Origin: an uncultured Mycoplasmatota bacterium
GTDB taxonomy: Bacteria; Bacillota_I; Bacilli_A; RF39; UBA660
Assembly: GCA_900546055.1 (NCBI GenBank)
Contig: URBG01000008.1
Location: forward strand, 1-50,814
Direction: 5' to 3'
DNA length: 50,814 nt
Of this stretch, positions 1-8,807 are shown piece after piece. Under the pieces are notes generated by a model. That model saw only the letters and a program-made list of their open reading frames with translations. It was not told where the DNA came from and ran no database searches. The number at the start of each line of letters is the position of its first letter. Position 1 is the stretch's first letter. Position numbers and translations under genes: made by a program.

Positions 1-57
1 ACCCCTAAAGGCCTTTATAGCGAAACTTCCGTTAACGCATTAGTTAATTTATTGTAA
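1..57 (+). CDS. C-terminal end of an unidentified plus-strand gene (partial)
   Basis: Frame 1 is open from the first base and ends with TAA at 55-57, giving about 18 residues ending SVNALVNLL. The gene would lie mostly outside the window and converge on the minus-strand kinase gene that follows. The hairpin at 91-112 could serve both genes. The fragment is too short to assign a family, and an open frame of this length could occur by chance. Confidence 0.3.
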   Translation, partial: TPKGLYSETSVNALVNLL

Positions 58-90
58 ACTGCAGTGGTACGCTGATAAAAAATAACGATT

Positions 91-112
91 AAAAAAGACT
101 GATTATTCAGCC
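91..112 (-). terminator. Intrinsic terminator after the P-loop kinase gene
   Basis: Arms at 97-102 and 107-112 pair (GGCTGA/TCAGTC on the minus strand, one G-U), with a 4-base loop and then six T on the minus strand. The stop codon of the kinase gene (103-105) lies inside the loop. A weaker T-rich stretch on the other side could allow some plus-strand termination. Confidence 0.6.
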
Positions 113-726
113 TTTGATTTTATTTGTTTGGAAATTTTTATAACTTGTTCTTCAACTTCTTCTAAACTCTTAGTAGTATCTATTTCATAATTAAACAAAA
201 TGTCTGGAATATCATATATCTTACGGGACTTAACTTCATCATATGCTTCTATTGTTAAAATGTCTGATGGGCTTTCATAATCGCCATAAATTGGCGTAAT
301 TACAGGATTTATTTTATCTCTACTTACAACTCTTTTTTTATTAGTGTCATCATCAGATAATAATTTTATCGTAATCGCATTATTAGCTAATTGTTTTACT
401 AAATTTAATTGTTCCATTGATGAAACACTACGGTCCATAACGATTGAAACATTATTTTCTAATAATTTCTTTATAATATAAATATTAATACGGTTTTTCA
501 TATTATATAATTCCTGTGGATCAAAATTAGAATTTATTGATAAAATTTTATCCCTGATGCGATCACCACTGATAATATAAACCGACAATTCACGTGATAG
601 CAATTTACTAATATAGCTTTTACCACTGCCACAATGTCCAGACATTGTAATAATAAATGGTTTTTGATAACGTTTTGCTGGCAAAATCATTTCAGCAAAT
701 AATTCTTCCCTAATTTTTTCTTCCAT
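103..726 (-). CDS. P-loop (AAA_33-type) small-molecule kinase
   Basis: This 207-residue protein has a Walker A motif GHCGSGKS near residues 30-37, followed by a SGDRIRDK segment typical of zeta-toxin/AAA_33-like kinases that phosphorylate small molecules. Later, a VMDRS strand resembles a Walker B-like position. The substrate cannot be read from the sequence. The start is supported by an AAAAGGA ribosome site and a consensus promoter at 750-778. It is transcribed alone: feoB ends 84 bases upstream, and a terminator overlaps its stop. A housekeeping nucleotide or sugar kinase is more likely than a toxin, because no antitoxin-like neighbour is present. Confidence 0.75.
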   Translation of the reverse strand: MEEKIREELFAEMILPAKRYQKPFIITMSGHCGSGKSYISKLLSRELSVYIISGDRIRDKILSINSNFDPQELYNMKNRINIYIIKKLLENNVSIVMDRSVSSMEQLNLVKQLANNAITIKLLSDDDTNKKRVVSRDKINPVITPIYGDYESPSDILTIEAYDEVKSRKIYDIPDILFNYEIDTTKSLEEVEEQVIKISKQIKSKAE

Positions 727-749
727 AATAACATCCTTTTCTAATCTTG

Positions 750-778
750 ATTATATAAACTATTTAAACTAAAGTCAA
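750..778 (-). promoter_or_regulatory. Sigma-A promoter of the P-loop kinase gene
   Basis: On the minus strand TTGACT (773-778) is followed after exactly 17 bases by TATAAT (750-755). The start codon lies 24 bases beyond the -10 box. Confidence 0.8.
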
Positions 779-809
779 TATACATTATCTAGAATTATTA
801 AATGATATT

Positions 810-2840
810 TTAGAAAATTAAATGATAGATTTGAGTTACAAGGAAGCATACTATAATTCCTGTGAGTGCTGGAATTAAGATGGATAGTAAAGCCCATTTA
901 TTACTTCCAGTTTCTTTTTTTATGGTGAAAACGGTTGTTAAACACGGCCAATGCATTAAAGCAAATAACATAACACAAATAGCGGTCAATGTCGTCCATC
1001 CATTATCAATAAATAATGTTTTTAATGATGATAGGTTATCAAAATCAGTTATATAACCTAAAGACATATAACCCATTATCATTATTGGAATAACAATTTC
1101 ATTTGCTGGAAAGCCTAAAATAAAGGCCATTAAAATAACACCATCTAACCCAATTGATCTAGCAAATGGGTCTAAGGCACCTGAACAAATTTGTAAAATA
1201 CTTGCATCGCCAATATTTATATTGGCCATAAGCCATATAACTAAACCAGCTGGTGCGGAAATACACACTGCTCTTTTTAAGACAAATAAAGTTCGATCAA
1301 GGATTGACCTGATAACTACTTTACCGATTTGTGGTCTTCGATAAGGCGGTAATTCTAAAGTGAATGATGAAGGCATTCCTTTTAATATTGTTTTCGATAG
1401 TATTTTAGACATAATAAATGTCATAATAATTCCAATTAAAATCATTAAGGTTAAAATTGCCGCACTGGCTAATGAACTATTACCCATACTAATAATGAAA
1501 AACATCGTTATCATTGAAATTAAAATAGGAAATCTGCCATTACATGGAACAAAACTATTAGTTAAAATAGCAATTAATCGTTCTCTTGGCGAATCAATTA
1601 TTCTAGCGCCAATAACGCCAACGGCATTACAGCCAAATCCCATAGCCATTGTTAAAGCCTGTTTACCACACGATGCACACTTTTTAAATGCTTTATCTAA
1701 GTTAAAGGCTATACGTGGTAAATAACCCAAGTCTTCTAGCAATGTAAAAAGTGGAAAGAAAATAGCCATTGGTGGCAGCATTACAGAAACAACCCAAGCT
1801 AAGACGCGATAAACACCGAAGACTAGGCAATTTATAACAACATCTGGTATGTGCAAAAATTCAAGAAAATTAATAATATGATTTTCAAGTCCAAAGAAAA
1901 AGTCATAAAGTAATTCAGATGGATAGTTAGCGCCAGTAATAGTTATCCAAAATATTACTAATAGCATTAAAAGCATAATTGGATAACCTGTTAATTTCCC
2001 AGTTAAAATTCTATCAATTACTCTATCTCTTTTTTGATAGTCTTTTTTTGAAAAACTAACGACTGTACTACTTATTTTTTCACAATCACTAATAATGTCT
2101 TCGGTAATCATTGTTTCCAAATCATGACCTTTAATTCCTTTTTTATATAGATAATCTTTGGCTTCACTGATTTTACTTTTTAATATTTTATCGTTTTTTA
2201 CTTCGTAGTTTTCAGCAAAGCCTGGATCATTATTGATTAATTTTAAAGCGATGGCATCTTTATTTATTGTAACTTCTTCCCGAATAATTGGCTTTACTAT
2301 TTGGATTGCCTCTTTGATTATATCATTATATTCAACTTTATAAGCTGATTTTTTGGTTTTACATGCTTGCTCTAAAGCGTTTAGTAATTCATCAATACCT
2401 TTGCCGCTTCTGGCAGTGGTTGGAATAACTGGTACTTTTAAAATTGATGATAGTTTTTCAAAGTCAATGGTTATTCCTTTCTTTTTAGCCTCATCGATTA
2501 AGTTAACGCAAACAACAACTTTATCAGTTACTTCAAGGACTTGAAGTACTAGATTTAGATTACGTTCTAAACAAACAGCGTCGCAAACGATAATTAACGC
2601 ATCATAATTATTAAAGTAAATGAAGTCTCTTGTCACTTCTTCTTCCTTTGAATGAGCCATTAATGAATATGTACCTGGTAGATCTTCTATCTGATATTCT
2701 ATTCCATTATGTTTTTTATAACCTGTAGCTTTTTCAACAGTCTTTCCTGGCCAATTACCTGTATGTTGTCTTAATCCTGTTAAGGTGTTAAAAATAGTAC
2801 TTTTCCCAACGTTGGGATTTCCAACTAAGCCGACATTCAT
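810..2840 (-). CDS. feoB: Ferrous iron transport protein B
   Basis: FeoB is the inner-membrane Fe(II) transporter with a cytosolic GTPase domain. The 676-residue protein opens with G1 GNPNVGKST, then G3 DLPG and G4 NLID in the first 120 residues. A helical spacer follows, then many hydrophobic membrane segments from about residue 285 to the end, including conserved gate regions around GLVIW and ILGFPANEI. The length is typical. Its ATG overlaps the feoA stop as ATGA, indicating translational coupling. No FeoC follows. A Cys pair (CASCG) sits in a cytoplasmic loop near residue 390, as in many Firmicutes FeoB proteins. Confidence 0.97.
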   Translation of the reverse strand: MNVGLVGNPNVGKSTIFNTLTGLRQHTGNWPGKTVEKATGYKKHNGIEYQIEDLPGTYSLMAHSKEEEVTRDFIYFNNYDALIIVCDAVCLERNLNLVLQVLEVTDKVVVCVNLIDEAKKKGITIDFEKLSSILKVPVIPTTARSGKGIDELLNALEQACKTKKSAYKVEYNDIIKEAIQIVKPIIREEVTINKDAIALKLINNDPGFAENYEVKNDKILKSKISEAKDYLYKKGIKGHDLETMITEDIISDCEKISSTVVSFSKKDYQKRDRVIDRILTGKLTGYPIMLLMLLVIFWITITGANYPSELLYDFFFGLENHIINFLEFLHIPDVVINCLVFGVYRVLAWVVSVMLPPMAIFFPLFTLLEDLGYLPRIAFNLDKAFKKCASCGKQALTMAMGFGCNAVGVIGARIIDSPRERLIAILTNSFVPCNGRFPILISMITMFFIISMGNSSLASAAILTLMILIGIIMTFIMSKILSKTILKGMPSSFTLELPPYRRPQIGKVVIRSILDRTLFVLKRAVCISAPAGLVIWLMANINIGDASILQICSGALDPFARSIGLDGVILMAFILGFPANEIVIPIMIMGYMSLGYITDFDNLSSLKTLFIDNGWTTLTAICVMLFALMHWPCLTTVFTIKKETGSNKWALLSILIPALTGIIVCFLVTQIYHLIF

Positions 2841-3058
2841 AGGCTTACCTCAATATCTTTAGTATCATCTTTTCTAATAGCAATTACAGCACCTTTAATA
2901 TGGTAAGCAATCATATCTTTGCCCGGGCTAATTAGAATTGGTTTTATTTTTGCGCCTTTAACTAGGCCAATATCTAATAGTCTTTTTCGGATATTATCTT
3001 TAGCGACCATTTTTTCAATAATGGCTTCTTCACCTATCTTTAATTCGTTTAATTTCAT
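2837..3058 (-). CDS. feoA: FeoA SH3-like regulatory protein
   Basis: This is a small FeoA-domain protein of 73 residues that partners with FeoB in Fe(II) uptake. The pattern LNELKIGEEAII...RLLDIGLVKGAKI is characteristic of the family. I start it at the ATG at 3058 because a strong GGGGGGAG ribosome site lies just upstream. A longer frame exists but has no such site. It ends in TGA overlapping the feoB start by four bases. A terminator at 3113-3139 isolates the operon from the MazG-like gene. Confidence 0.93.
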   Translation of the reverse strand: MKLNELKIGEEAIIEKMVAKDNIRKRLLDIGLVKGAKIKPILISPGKDMIAYHIKGAVIAIRKDDTKDIEVSL

Positions 3059-3112
3059 AAACTCCCCCCATATTCTCACTGTAGTATATGACTAAGTTTG
3101 AAAGTGGGCATT

Positions 3113-3139
3113 AAAAAATTATGAAATTAATCATAATTT
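3113..3139 (-). terminator. Intrinsic terminator between the MazG-like gene and feoAB
   Basis: A perfect 9-bp inverted repeat AAATTATGA/TCATAATTT (3116-3124 and 3131-3139) has a 6-base loop and is followed by a T run on the minus strand. Confidence 0.75.
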
Positions 3140-3158
3140 ATATATTATCTTAATGTTA

Positions 3159-3458
3159 TTATTCAGTAACTCTAACATTAACACCATCAATATTTTTATA
3201 TACTCTTTTGGAATTTTTAGAAACTTTATTCATAATCTCTGTTTGCAAATCAAAACCAAGCATTTCTGAAAGACCAAACAAATAAATAGCAATGTCAGCT
3301 AATTCTTCGTTTAAGTCGTCTTTCTTTTTTCGGTAAGCCTCATAGGCTTCAGCTACTTCACCATAAAGATAACAAAATTCTTTATTAACATCTGTTATGT
3401 TAAATCCTTTAGCAATTTTATTTTGCCAAATCTCTTTCTGTAATTGTTTTAAATCCAC
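3159..3458 (-). CDS. MazG-like nucleotide pyrophosphohydrolase
   Basis: The 99-residue all-alpha protein carries the metal-binding pattern of the MazG/dUTPase superfamily: GEVAEAYEAY near residues 34-43 and EELADIAIYL near residues 50-59, separated by a charged turn. Such enzymes cleave (d)NTPs to monophosphates to clean the pool, but the substrate is not predictable here. A GGAGCAA ribosome site precedes the ATG. It lies 30 bases downstream of the HerA-like ATPase gene and is probably co-transcribed with it. Confidence 0.8.
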   Translation of the reverse strand: MDLKQLQKEIWQNKIAKGFNITDVNKEFCYLYGEVAEAYEAYRKKKDDLNEELADIAIYLFGLSEMLGFDLQTEIMNKVSKNSKRVYKNIDGVNVRVTE

Positions 3459-3488
3459 AGTTATTGCTCCTTTATTAAATAGTTTTAA

Positions 3489-5261
3489 CTATTTTCTATC
3501 AATAAACCAATTTGCACTAATATCACAACTACTACTTGATGGAGGTGGCGTTGGTTTATCTAATTTAACTAGAACGGGAACTTGAAAGGCACTACCAAAG
3601 GCAATACAATTACCTGGTTGCAATACTCTTAATCTTTTAACAATTTCATTAGTAATGTTAGGAACCATTTCTCTAATATACTGAACATCTCTTGGATGAA
3701 GCATTTTAAAAATCAAGAAATTATTACATTGCGATATTGATGTTTCTGATAGATCTGAAGGCCTTTGGGAAATAAGCCCAAGTAAAACTCCGTACTTTCT
3801 TCCCTCTTTAGTTATACGGTCAAATATATTATAACCCAAAAGATTGATATCATTATCGTTTTGAACATATCTATGAGCTTCTTCTAAAATTATATGGAAT
3901 GGTAATGAAGCTCTTTTTTCCATATTTTTAGCATATTCAAATAATAGCTTTGAATATATTTTAGTAATTGTTTTAGCAAAGCGATCATCAACATAGTTAA
4001 TGTTGAAATTAATAATTTGCGCTTTTCTACCATTTCCTACTGATAATAGGTCTTTGATGTAATCATCAATACTAATATAATCTTTACAATCAAAATAAAT
4101 CGCATAGTCACTGTTCATTAAAGTATGTAATCTTACCTTTAAAACATTTGCTTCATCATAAACCCTTTCACTATTTAATGAGCCTTCTGAGATTAAGGCA
4201 AAATCTAAAGCTAAACTTAAATCGCTTAAGCCAAATTTGAATGAACCATCAGGCATTGAAAGCTCAATATTATCATCTAAGAATGATTGCATATATTTAG
4301 TGAGTAATTCCATTTCTCTAATTTTACCACTTGCATCAATAATTAGGCATTGTTTTAAACTGCGCTCATATCCTGGCTGATAGATTGTTGATTCAAGATT
4401 CAAATCTTTAGTTTTATAATTTGAAAGAACTGAGAAGATTTGGTCTCTTATTTGTGATGATGGTTTACCACTAGAGAGAATATCTAAAATAGCTCTAGCA
4501 ATAATATCATTTTTCTGTTTAATAACATCATTTTCTTCTCTGGCAAAAACGTTTACTAATTTTAAAGCCTTTTCAATAATTGGAAGTTGAGTTGGCTTTT
4601 CAGCGTTTAAAAGTAAAGCAATGTCATCAATTGTAAGCAACCATAAAGGAATTTTTAAGACTTCAGTGTCACTAAATTTAGTGTTTGTCGTATAAGCTTT
4701 AAATGAAATTTCTGGAGTTAATTGACTAATATTTTTGAAAGCTGAATGATATTCACCATAAGCATCAAATATAAAGATACTAGCACGGTAAGCTACAGTA
4801 TTTTTTTTATTGAAAATACTTTGAATTAAATGAGCAACTCCCCATGATTTACCACTTCCGGTTGAACCAAAGATGGCAAAATGGCTAGCGAAAAAATCAT
4901 TGATGTTAAAAGCAATTGGAACTCCATTATATATTGGACTTGTTCCAATATATAAGTCTTTACTTTCCTTATAATTATCAACACTGATGATCATTGGAAT
5001 TTTTTCTTTTGATATTAATTTAACTGAGGCACCAAAAGATGGTTTTTTAATAACACCAAAGGTAAATTTATTATTAATAATTTCTCCCAGTAAATTAATA
5101 TAAGCTATTCCATCTTTAATATCCGCTATTTCTCCAACTAATATTCCATTGTCATCTTCCATTACAACGTGAAGATTAACAATGTTTTGAAATTTATCTA
5201 GTTCTATATTAAGTCTAACTAGAACGGTATCTTCTTCAATACCAATGATCGTTCCTAACAT
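3489..5261 (-). CDS. HerA-like FtsK/HerA-superfamily ATPase (DUF87)
   Basis: The 590-residue protein has an N-terminal beta-rich HAS-barrel-like region (about 1-100). A RecA-type motor follows with Walker A GSTGSGKS (about residues 131-138), a Walker B strand IILEEAH near residue 475 and a later arginine-rich segment. The family forms hexameric DNA-translocating motors, acting with the NurA nuclease in archaea and often with partner nucleases or SIR2 proteins in bacteria. No nuclease gene is adjacent, so the role stays open: DNA repair, DNA segregation or defence. Its start lies 11 bases from a 20-bp element that is shared exactly with a pilin-like gene. Confidence 0.85.
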   Translation of the reverse strand: MLGTIIGIEEDTVLVRLNIELDKFQNIVNLHVVMEDDNGILVGEIADIKDGIAYINLLGEIINNKFTFGVIKKPSFGASVKLISKEKIPMIISVDNYKESKDLYIGTSPIYNGVPIAFNINDFFASHFAIFGSTGSGKSWGVAHLIQSIFNKKNTVAYRASIFIFDAYGEYHSAFKNISQLTPEISFKAYTTNTKFSDTEVLKIPLWLLTIDDIALLLNAEKPTQLPIIEKALKLVNVFAREENDVIKQKNDIIARAILDILSSGKPSSQIRDQIFSVLSNYKTKDLNLESTIYQPGYERSLKQCLIIDASGKIREMELLTKYMQSFLDDNIELSMPDGSFKFGLSDLSLALDFALISEGSLNSERVYDEANVLKVRLHTLMNSDYAIYFDCKDYISIDDYIKDLLSVGNGRKAQIINFNINYVDDRFAKTITKIYSKLLFEYAKNMEKRASLPFHIILEEAHRYVQNDNDINLLGYNIFDRITKEGRKYGVLLGLISQRPSDLSETSISQCNNFLIFKMLHPRDVQYIREMVPNITNEIVKRLRVLQPGNCIAFGSAFQVPVLVKLDKPTPPPSSSSCDISANWFIDRK

Positions 5262-5270
5262 ATCATCACC

Positions 5271-5290
5271 CTATTATAATGTTATCACAA
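5271..5290 (-). promoter_or_regulatory. 20-bp start-proximal element of the HerA-like gene
   Basis: Minus-strand TTGTGATAACATTATAATAG includes a perfect TATAAT that ends exactly 11 bases before the ATG. The identical 20-mer occupies the same position before the pilin-like gene (40909-40928). No convincing -35 box is seen 16-18 bases upstream. If TATAAT is the true -10 box, the transcript would be almost leaderless. Confidence 0.55.
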
Positions 5291-5305
5291 AGGGGTGAAG
5301 GTGTA

Positions 5306-5332
5306 AAGAAAAACAGTCAATAATTTGACTGT
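5306..5332 (-). terminator. Intrinsic terminator after the NTF2-fold gene
   Basis: Arms ACAGTCAA (5313-5320) and TTGACTGT (5325-5332) form a perfect 8-bp stem with a TAAT loop and a T-rich tail on the minus strand. It lies about 100 bases beyond the stop of the 5432-5806 gene. The stretch 5333-5431 shows nothing else. Confidence 0.7.
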
Positions 5333-5431
5333 ATTTATTGATAAATTATATATTCTAGGAAAATAAGTTTATTAATGTTGATCGTATAAAATTAAACTTA
5401 TCCTACTTATTTTTTTAATAATTTAATAATA

Positions 5432-5806
5432 CTAATTAATTGTTGTAAACGTTTTACACATGATTTTCCAGCTTCCATCTACTTTTAATAAATGAAATTG
5501 ATCTTCTATTTTAAAAGCACCAAAAAAATTATTTACTAAAATACTCGCTGAAGCTATATTCCCACAAATATCAATATTCTTTATAACCATTTGACAATTT
5601 ATCCCTTCTGAAACCATAGATGGTTTTGAAGATAAGTCTTCATAAAATATTTGTGGGGTACCTATTACAGGGTTATCACCAAGGTATCCATACATTGAAG
5701 CATTCTCGTGAAAAATAGTTTTTAATTTATCGATATCCGCGTTGTTAATGGCTTCAAAATATTTGTTTAAAAGTTGTGTAATTTCTTTGTAGCATATAAA
5801 ATCCAT
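5432..5806 (-). CDS. SnoaL/NTF2-like fold protein
   Basis: This small 124-residue protein has the pattern of the SnoaL-like or lumazine-binding-like NTF2 superfamily: an N-terminal helix (ITQLLNKYFEAINNADIDKLKTI), then FHENASMYGY and a C-terminal strand pair ending SWKIMCKTF. Such proteins bind or isomerise small hydrophobic ligands, or are non-enzymatic. No catalytic residue can be assigned. The start is supported by an AGGAGG ribosome site immediately upstream. It is flanked by terminators and appears monocistronic. Confidence 0.75.
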   Translation of the reverse strand: MDFICYKEITQLLNKYFEAINNADIDKLKTIFHENASMYGYLGDNPVIGTPQIFYEDLSSKPSMVSEGINCQMVIKNIDICGNIASASILVNNFFGAFKIEDQFHLLKVDGSWKIMCKTFTTIN

Positions 5807-5861
5807 AATTATTCCTCCTTTATTTTTTATAAATATATTTTAACTATTTGTTTAAAAAATG

Positions 5862-6839
5862 TCAAATTATAGATTTTCTAATACTATATTTTATTTTATT
5901 ATCTATATATATGGTTCCTTTAAATTCTTTTGTTACTTTAATAAACCCTAACCCTTTAATAACTATGTCACTATTTTCAGGGATATCTAAATTATGTGAT
6001 TTTAAATTATTTAATTTATCGGTAGGTTTAAAATATCTTTCTATTTTTAAATCATTTGAAATATAAAATATTAAATTTGTGCCTTTTGTAACATCTAATC
6101 TGAATAAATTATCAACAATTATTGTTTGATCTACTTTGACTTGAATAACGGAAGGAGTTAATTCTTTTTTAGGTAAAATTTTATTAAGTTCTTTGCCAGA
6201 AACGTTTAAAATAATACTTCCTTCATCTAATAATCCTGGAGTATCAATGATTGTTAAATCTTTATTAATTTCGACTTCAATTAAATCTAAAGTAGTTGAA
6301 GGTAGAATACTTGTAGTAATTTTTGTTTCTTTTTCACTATAATCCTTTATAAGTTTATTAATTAAAGTGCTTTTGCCAGCATTGGTATAACCAATAACAT
6401 AAACATTTTTGCTTTTTTGGTATTTTGTTATTTTATTATAAAGTAAATCTAAATTATAATTGTTTTTACTACAAACTACAACTTTATCGACAATATTTAA
6501 TTTTGTTTTAATATTATTTAAAAGTTTGTCTTCATCTAAATGCCTAGGAATTAAATCACGTTTAGCTAAAACAAGTAAAACAGGATTTTTGATGTTAAGT
6601 TCATTTAAACTTTCGGTATTTAAAAAATCGGTAACAAGAATTACCAAATCTTTTGTCTTTTCAATATTTTTGATGATATCTAAATAATAATCATTATTCT
6701 TATCAAAAAACTTATATTCATTATAATGTCTTATTTTAAAACATCTTTCGCATAAGTTTTTAGACAGATCCCTAACATAACCTTCTTTAGTAGAATCTTT
6801 ATCTTGGAGAATGGCTCCACATCCTTGACACTTAGTCAT
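5862..6839 (-). CDS. yqeH: Circularly permuted ribosome-assembly GTPase YqeH
   Basis: YqeH assists 30S subunit assembly. The 325-residue protein has an N-terminal four-Cys zinc finger (C4, C7, C30, C33). The GTPase motifs follow in the permuted order typical of the family: G4 AKRD, then G5, then G1 GYTNAGKST and G3 DTPG. The C-terminal third is the TRAP-like RNA-binding region. It is slightly shorter than the B. subtilis protein (about 366). Its ATG overlaps the 3' end of yqeG by eight bases, which matches the yqeG-yqeH order common in Firmicutes. Confidence 0.93.
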   Translation of the reverse strand: MTKCQGCGAILQDKDSTKEGYVRDLSKNLCERCFKIRHYNEYKFFDKNNDYYLDIIKNIEKTKDLVILVTDFLNTESLNELNIKNPVLLVLAKRDLIPRHLDEDKLLNNIKTKLNIVDKVVVCSKNNYNLDLLYNKITKYQKSKNVYVIGYTNAGKSTLINKLIKDYSEKETKITTSILPSTTLDLIEVEINKDLTIIDTPGLLDEGSIILNVSGKELNKILPKKELTPSVIQVKVDQTIIVDNLFRLDVTKGTNLIFYISNDLKIERYFKPTDKLNNLKSHNLDIPENSDIVIKGLGFIKVTKEFKGTIYIDNKIKYSIRKSII

Positions 6840-7353
6840 AATATCTTCCTTTTGAAAATAAATCGCGGCTACGTAATTTATTCATTTTATGTTGTTCTAA
6901 TTTTCGATTAAAAATTGAAAAAATGTGATCTTTATCAGAAATTGGGTTTACTAATATTGTTGTTATTCCTACCTTATTACCGCCAGCAACATCAGTTAAT
7001 AATTGATCGCCAATAATAGCAACATCGTTTATTTCAAAACCATATTCATTGATTACTTTTTTAAATTTAGAAGAAAATGGTTTACATGCACTATGAAATG
7101 CATCAACATCTAAAAATATTTTAAAAGGTTTTACGCGGATTTTAGGGCTATTTGAAAATATAATTACTTTAAAGCCTTTTTGTTTTAAACTAACGAAAAG
7201 ATCTTTAGCTTTTTCTGGCATTTCATTTGAGCGTGGAGCAACAATGGTGTTATCTAAATCAAATAGTAAACATTTTATTCCTCTACTTAATAGTTTTGAA
7301 TAATCAACGGTATAAATACTTTTTTGATAGATATCAGGTACATATTTTTCCAT
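6832..7353 (-). CDS. yqeG: HAD-superfamily phosphatase YqeG
   Basis: YqeG-type HAD IIIA phosphatases are conserved next to yqeH in Firmicutes; their substrate is unsettled. Visible motifs are LLFDLDNTIV (nucleophile DxD), FSNS (motif II) and IGDQLLTDVAGG (motifs III-IV). I choose the start MEKYVPDI at 7353 (173 residues) because AAGGAGG lies seven to eight bases upstream. An ATG six bases earlier would overlap the ribosome site. It overlaps yqeH and probably forms a two-gene operon. Confidence 0.9.
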   Translation of the reverse strand: MEKYVPDIYQKSIYTVDYSKLLSRGIKCLLFDLDNTIVAPRSNEMPEKAKDLFVSLKQKGFKVIIFSNSPKIRVKPFKIFLDVDAFHSACKPFSSKFKKVINEYGFEINDVAIIGDQLLTDVAGGNKVGITTILVNPISDKDHIFSIFNRKLEQHKMNKLRSRDLFSKGRYYD

Positions 7354-7436
7354 TTTCATCCCTCCTTTGAAATTTCTAATATAATCATACCATAATTTAC
7401 GGTGAGTGAGCAATAGTTTTACAGTGTAAATAAAAG

Positions 7437-7461
7437 AAAAACCTTTATTTTAAAGGTTTTA
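7437..7461 (-). terminator. Intrinsic terminator after dacA
   Basis: Perfect 10-bp stem AAAACCTTTA/TAAAGGTTTT (7438-7447 and 7451-7460) with a TTT loop and a TTTTCTTTT tail on the minus strand. Confidence 0.75.
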
Positions 7462-7495
7462 ATAGATTATTGATAAGTGTAAAATAAAATTGATT

Positions 7496-8650
7496 TTAGA
7501 CACTTATATCTCCAGTAAAGATATCTTTCATATATCTCAGATATAGTTCACCAATATTAGCTTTTTTTACATCTTGTTTAGTTGTTAAGTCAACGGTTCT
7601 AACTAATTTACCGTTTTCTTTGATTTTAAGTTTACCAACTGTGTCACCTTTTTTGATTGGCGCTTTTAAATCATTTAGTTTTACTTCATAAGTCGCATTC
7701 CCTGTTTTTTCGCCTTTTTTACGAAGAACAGTGGCATCACCTTTAGGGACAATTGTTACATATTTTTGACTTCCTTTATCTATTTCATATTTTCCTAGTG
7801 ATGATTTATTGTTAAGTAAATTTTCAACTTTATATTGAGCAAAGGAATAATCTAACATTTCACTTACTTCTTTATTTCTCGTTTTACTATCAGGTTCCCC
7901 CATAACGACAGCAATAATACGCATGCCATCTTTTTTAGCTGTAGCGGTTAAACAATATCCAGCATCTTTAGTATAACCAGTTTTTAAACCATCTACTCCA
8001 TCGTAAAATCTAACTAGTTTGTTGGTATTAACGAGCCAAATCTTACGGTCTGTATTTTCTCTTAGATAATCTTCATATACAGATGTAAATTCTAAAACTT
8101 TTTCATGTTTAACCAATTCTTTAGCAATAGTACTCATATCTCTGGCGCTCGAGTAATGATTAGCGGCATCTAGTCCATGGGGTGTTTTAAAATTAGTGTT
8201 TTTAAGTCCTAATTCTTTGGCTCTTTTATTCATCATATCGACAAATCCAGCTTCACTGCCAGCTATAGCTTCAGCTAACGCAACCACAGCGTCATTCCCA
8301 CTGGCAATAGAAACACCTTTAAATAAATCTTGAACTGTCATTTTTTCGCCTGTTTCAAGTAAAATTTGACTACCACCCATACTTGAGGCATTTTCACTAA
8401 CGGTGATCTTTTGATCCCATTTTAAAACTCCGCTTTCAATGCTTTCCATAATTAAAAGCATACTCATCATTTTTGTCATACTGGCGGGAACTAGTTTTTC
8501 ATCAGCGTTTTTTTCAAACAAAACTTTACCAGTACTTGCTTCAATAAGTATGGCAGCTTTGGCATTCTCAGCTAATTTTAATTCCGCAGCTTTAACATTT
8601 GGACTAATAAATAAAGTACTCAAGATTAAAGCTATTAATATCTTTTTCAT
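7496..8650 (-). CDS. dacA: D-alanyl-D-alanine carboxypeptidase (PBP5-type, DacA)
   Basis: This enzyme trims the terminal D-Ala from peptidoglycan stem peptides outside the membrane. The 384-residue protein begins with a signal peptide (MKKILIALILSTLFIS). The penicillin-binding motifs are SxxK as SMTK near residue 58, SGN near residue 120 and KTG near residue 223. The C-terminal beta-rich domain (about 280-365) ends without an obvious amphipathic anchor. Its presence implies that the cell makes peptidoglycan, unlike classical Mollicutes. A GGAGG-like site (AGAGGTGG) supports the start. It is transcribed alone and ends at a terminator. Confidence 0.95.
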   Translation of the reverse strand: MKKILIALILSTLFISPNVKAAELKLAENAKAAILIEASTGKVLFEKNADEKLVPASMTKMMSMLLIMESIESGVLKWDQKITVSENASSMGGSQILLETGEKMTVQDLFKGVSIASGNDAVVALAEAIAGSEAGFVDMMNKRAKELGLKNTNFKTPHGLDAANHYSSARDMSTIAKELVKHEKVLEFTSVYEDYLRENTDRKIWLVNTNKLVRFYDGVDGLKTGYTKDAGYCLTATAKKDGMRIIAVVMGEPDSKTRNKEVSEMLDYSFAQYKVENLLNNKSSLGKYEIDKGSQKYVTIVPKGDATVLRKKGEKTGNATYEVKLNDLKAPIKKGDTVGKLKIKENGKLVRTVDLTTKQDVKKANIGELYLRYMKDIFTGDISV

Positions 8651-8753
8651 AATCCACCTCTAATTAAAAATATGTCAGATAATGTTAAATATTACTGTTT
8701 CTATTTTAATAATATTGGAGTAAAATATATCTTTAGTTATAAGCTTTGAAAAT

Positions 8754-8802
8754 AAAAAACGCCTTGATAATTTAGACGTTTTGTAATATTGTTTTCAATA
8801 TT
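8754..8802 (-). terminator. Terminator region after the FkbM gene, two hairpins
   Basis: Just after the stop, a perfect AATATTG/CAATATT hairpin (8785-8802) is followed by AACGTCT/AGGCGTT (8758-8764 and 8774-8780, one G-U on the minus strand) and a T run. The second is a standard intrinsic terminator. The remaining bases 8651-8753 show nothing I can name. Confidence 0.75.
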
Positions 8803-8807
8803 GTAAA

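Noticed and set aside
1..100. End of a tmRNA (tag-like NALVNLL stop)
   Set aside because: No tmRNA 5'/3' pairing motifs are visible; a protein C-terminus explains the frame as well.
1360..1725. Plus-strand frames such as 1360-1725, 2353-2544, 43173-43463 and 47222-47422
   Set aside because: They lie antisense inside well-supported genes and have no ribosome site or family pattern.
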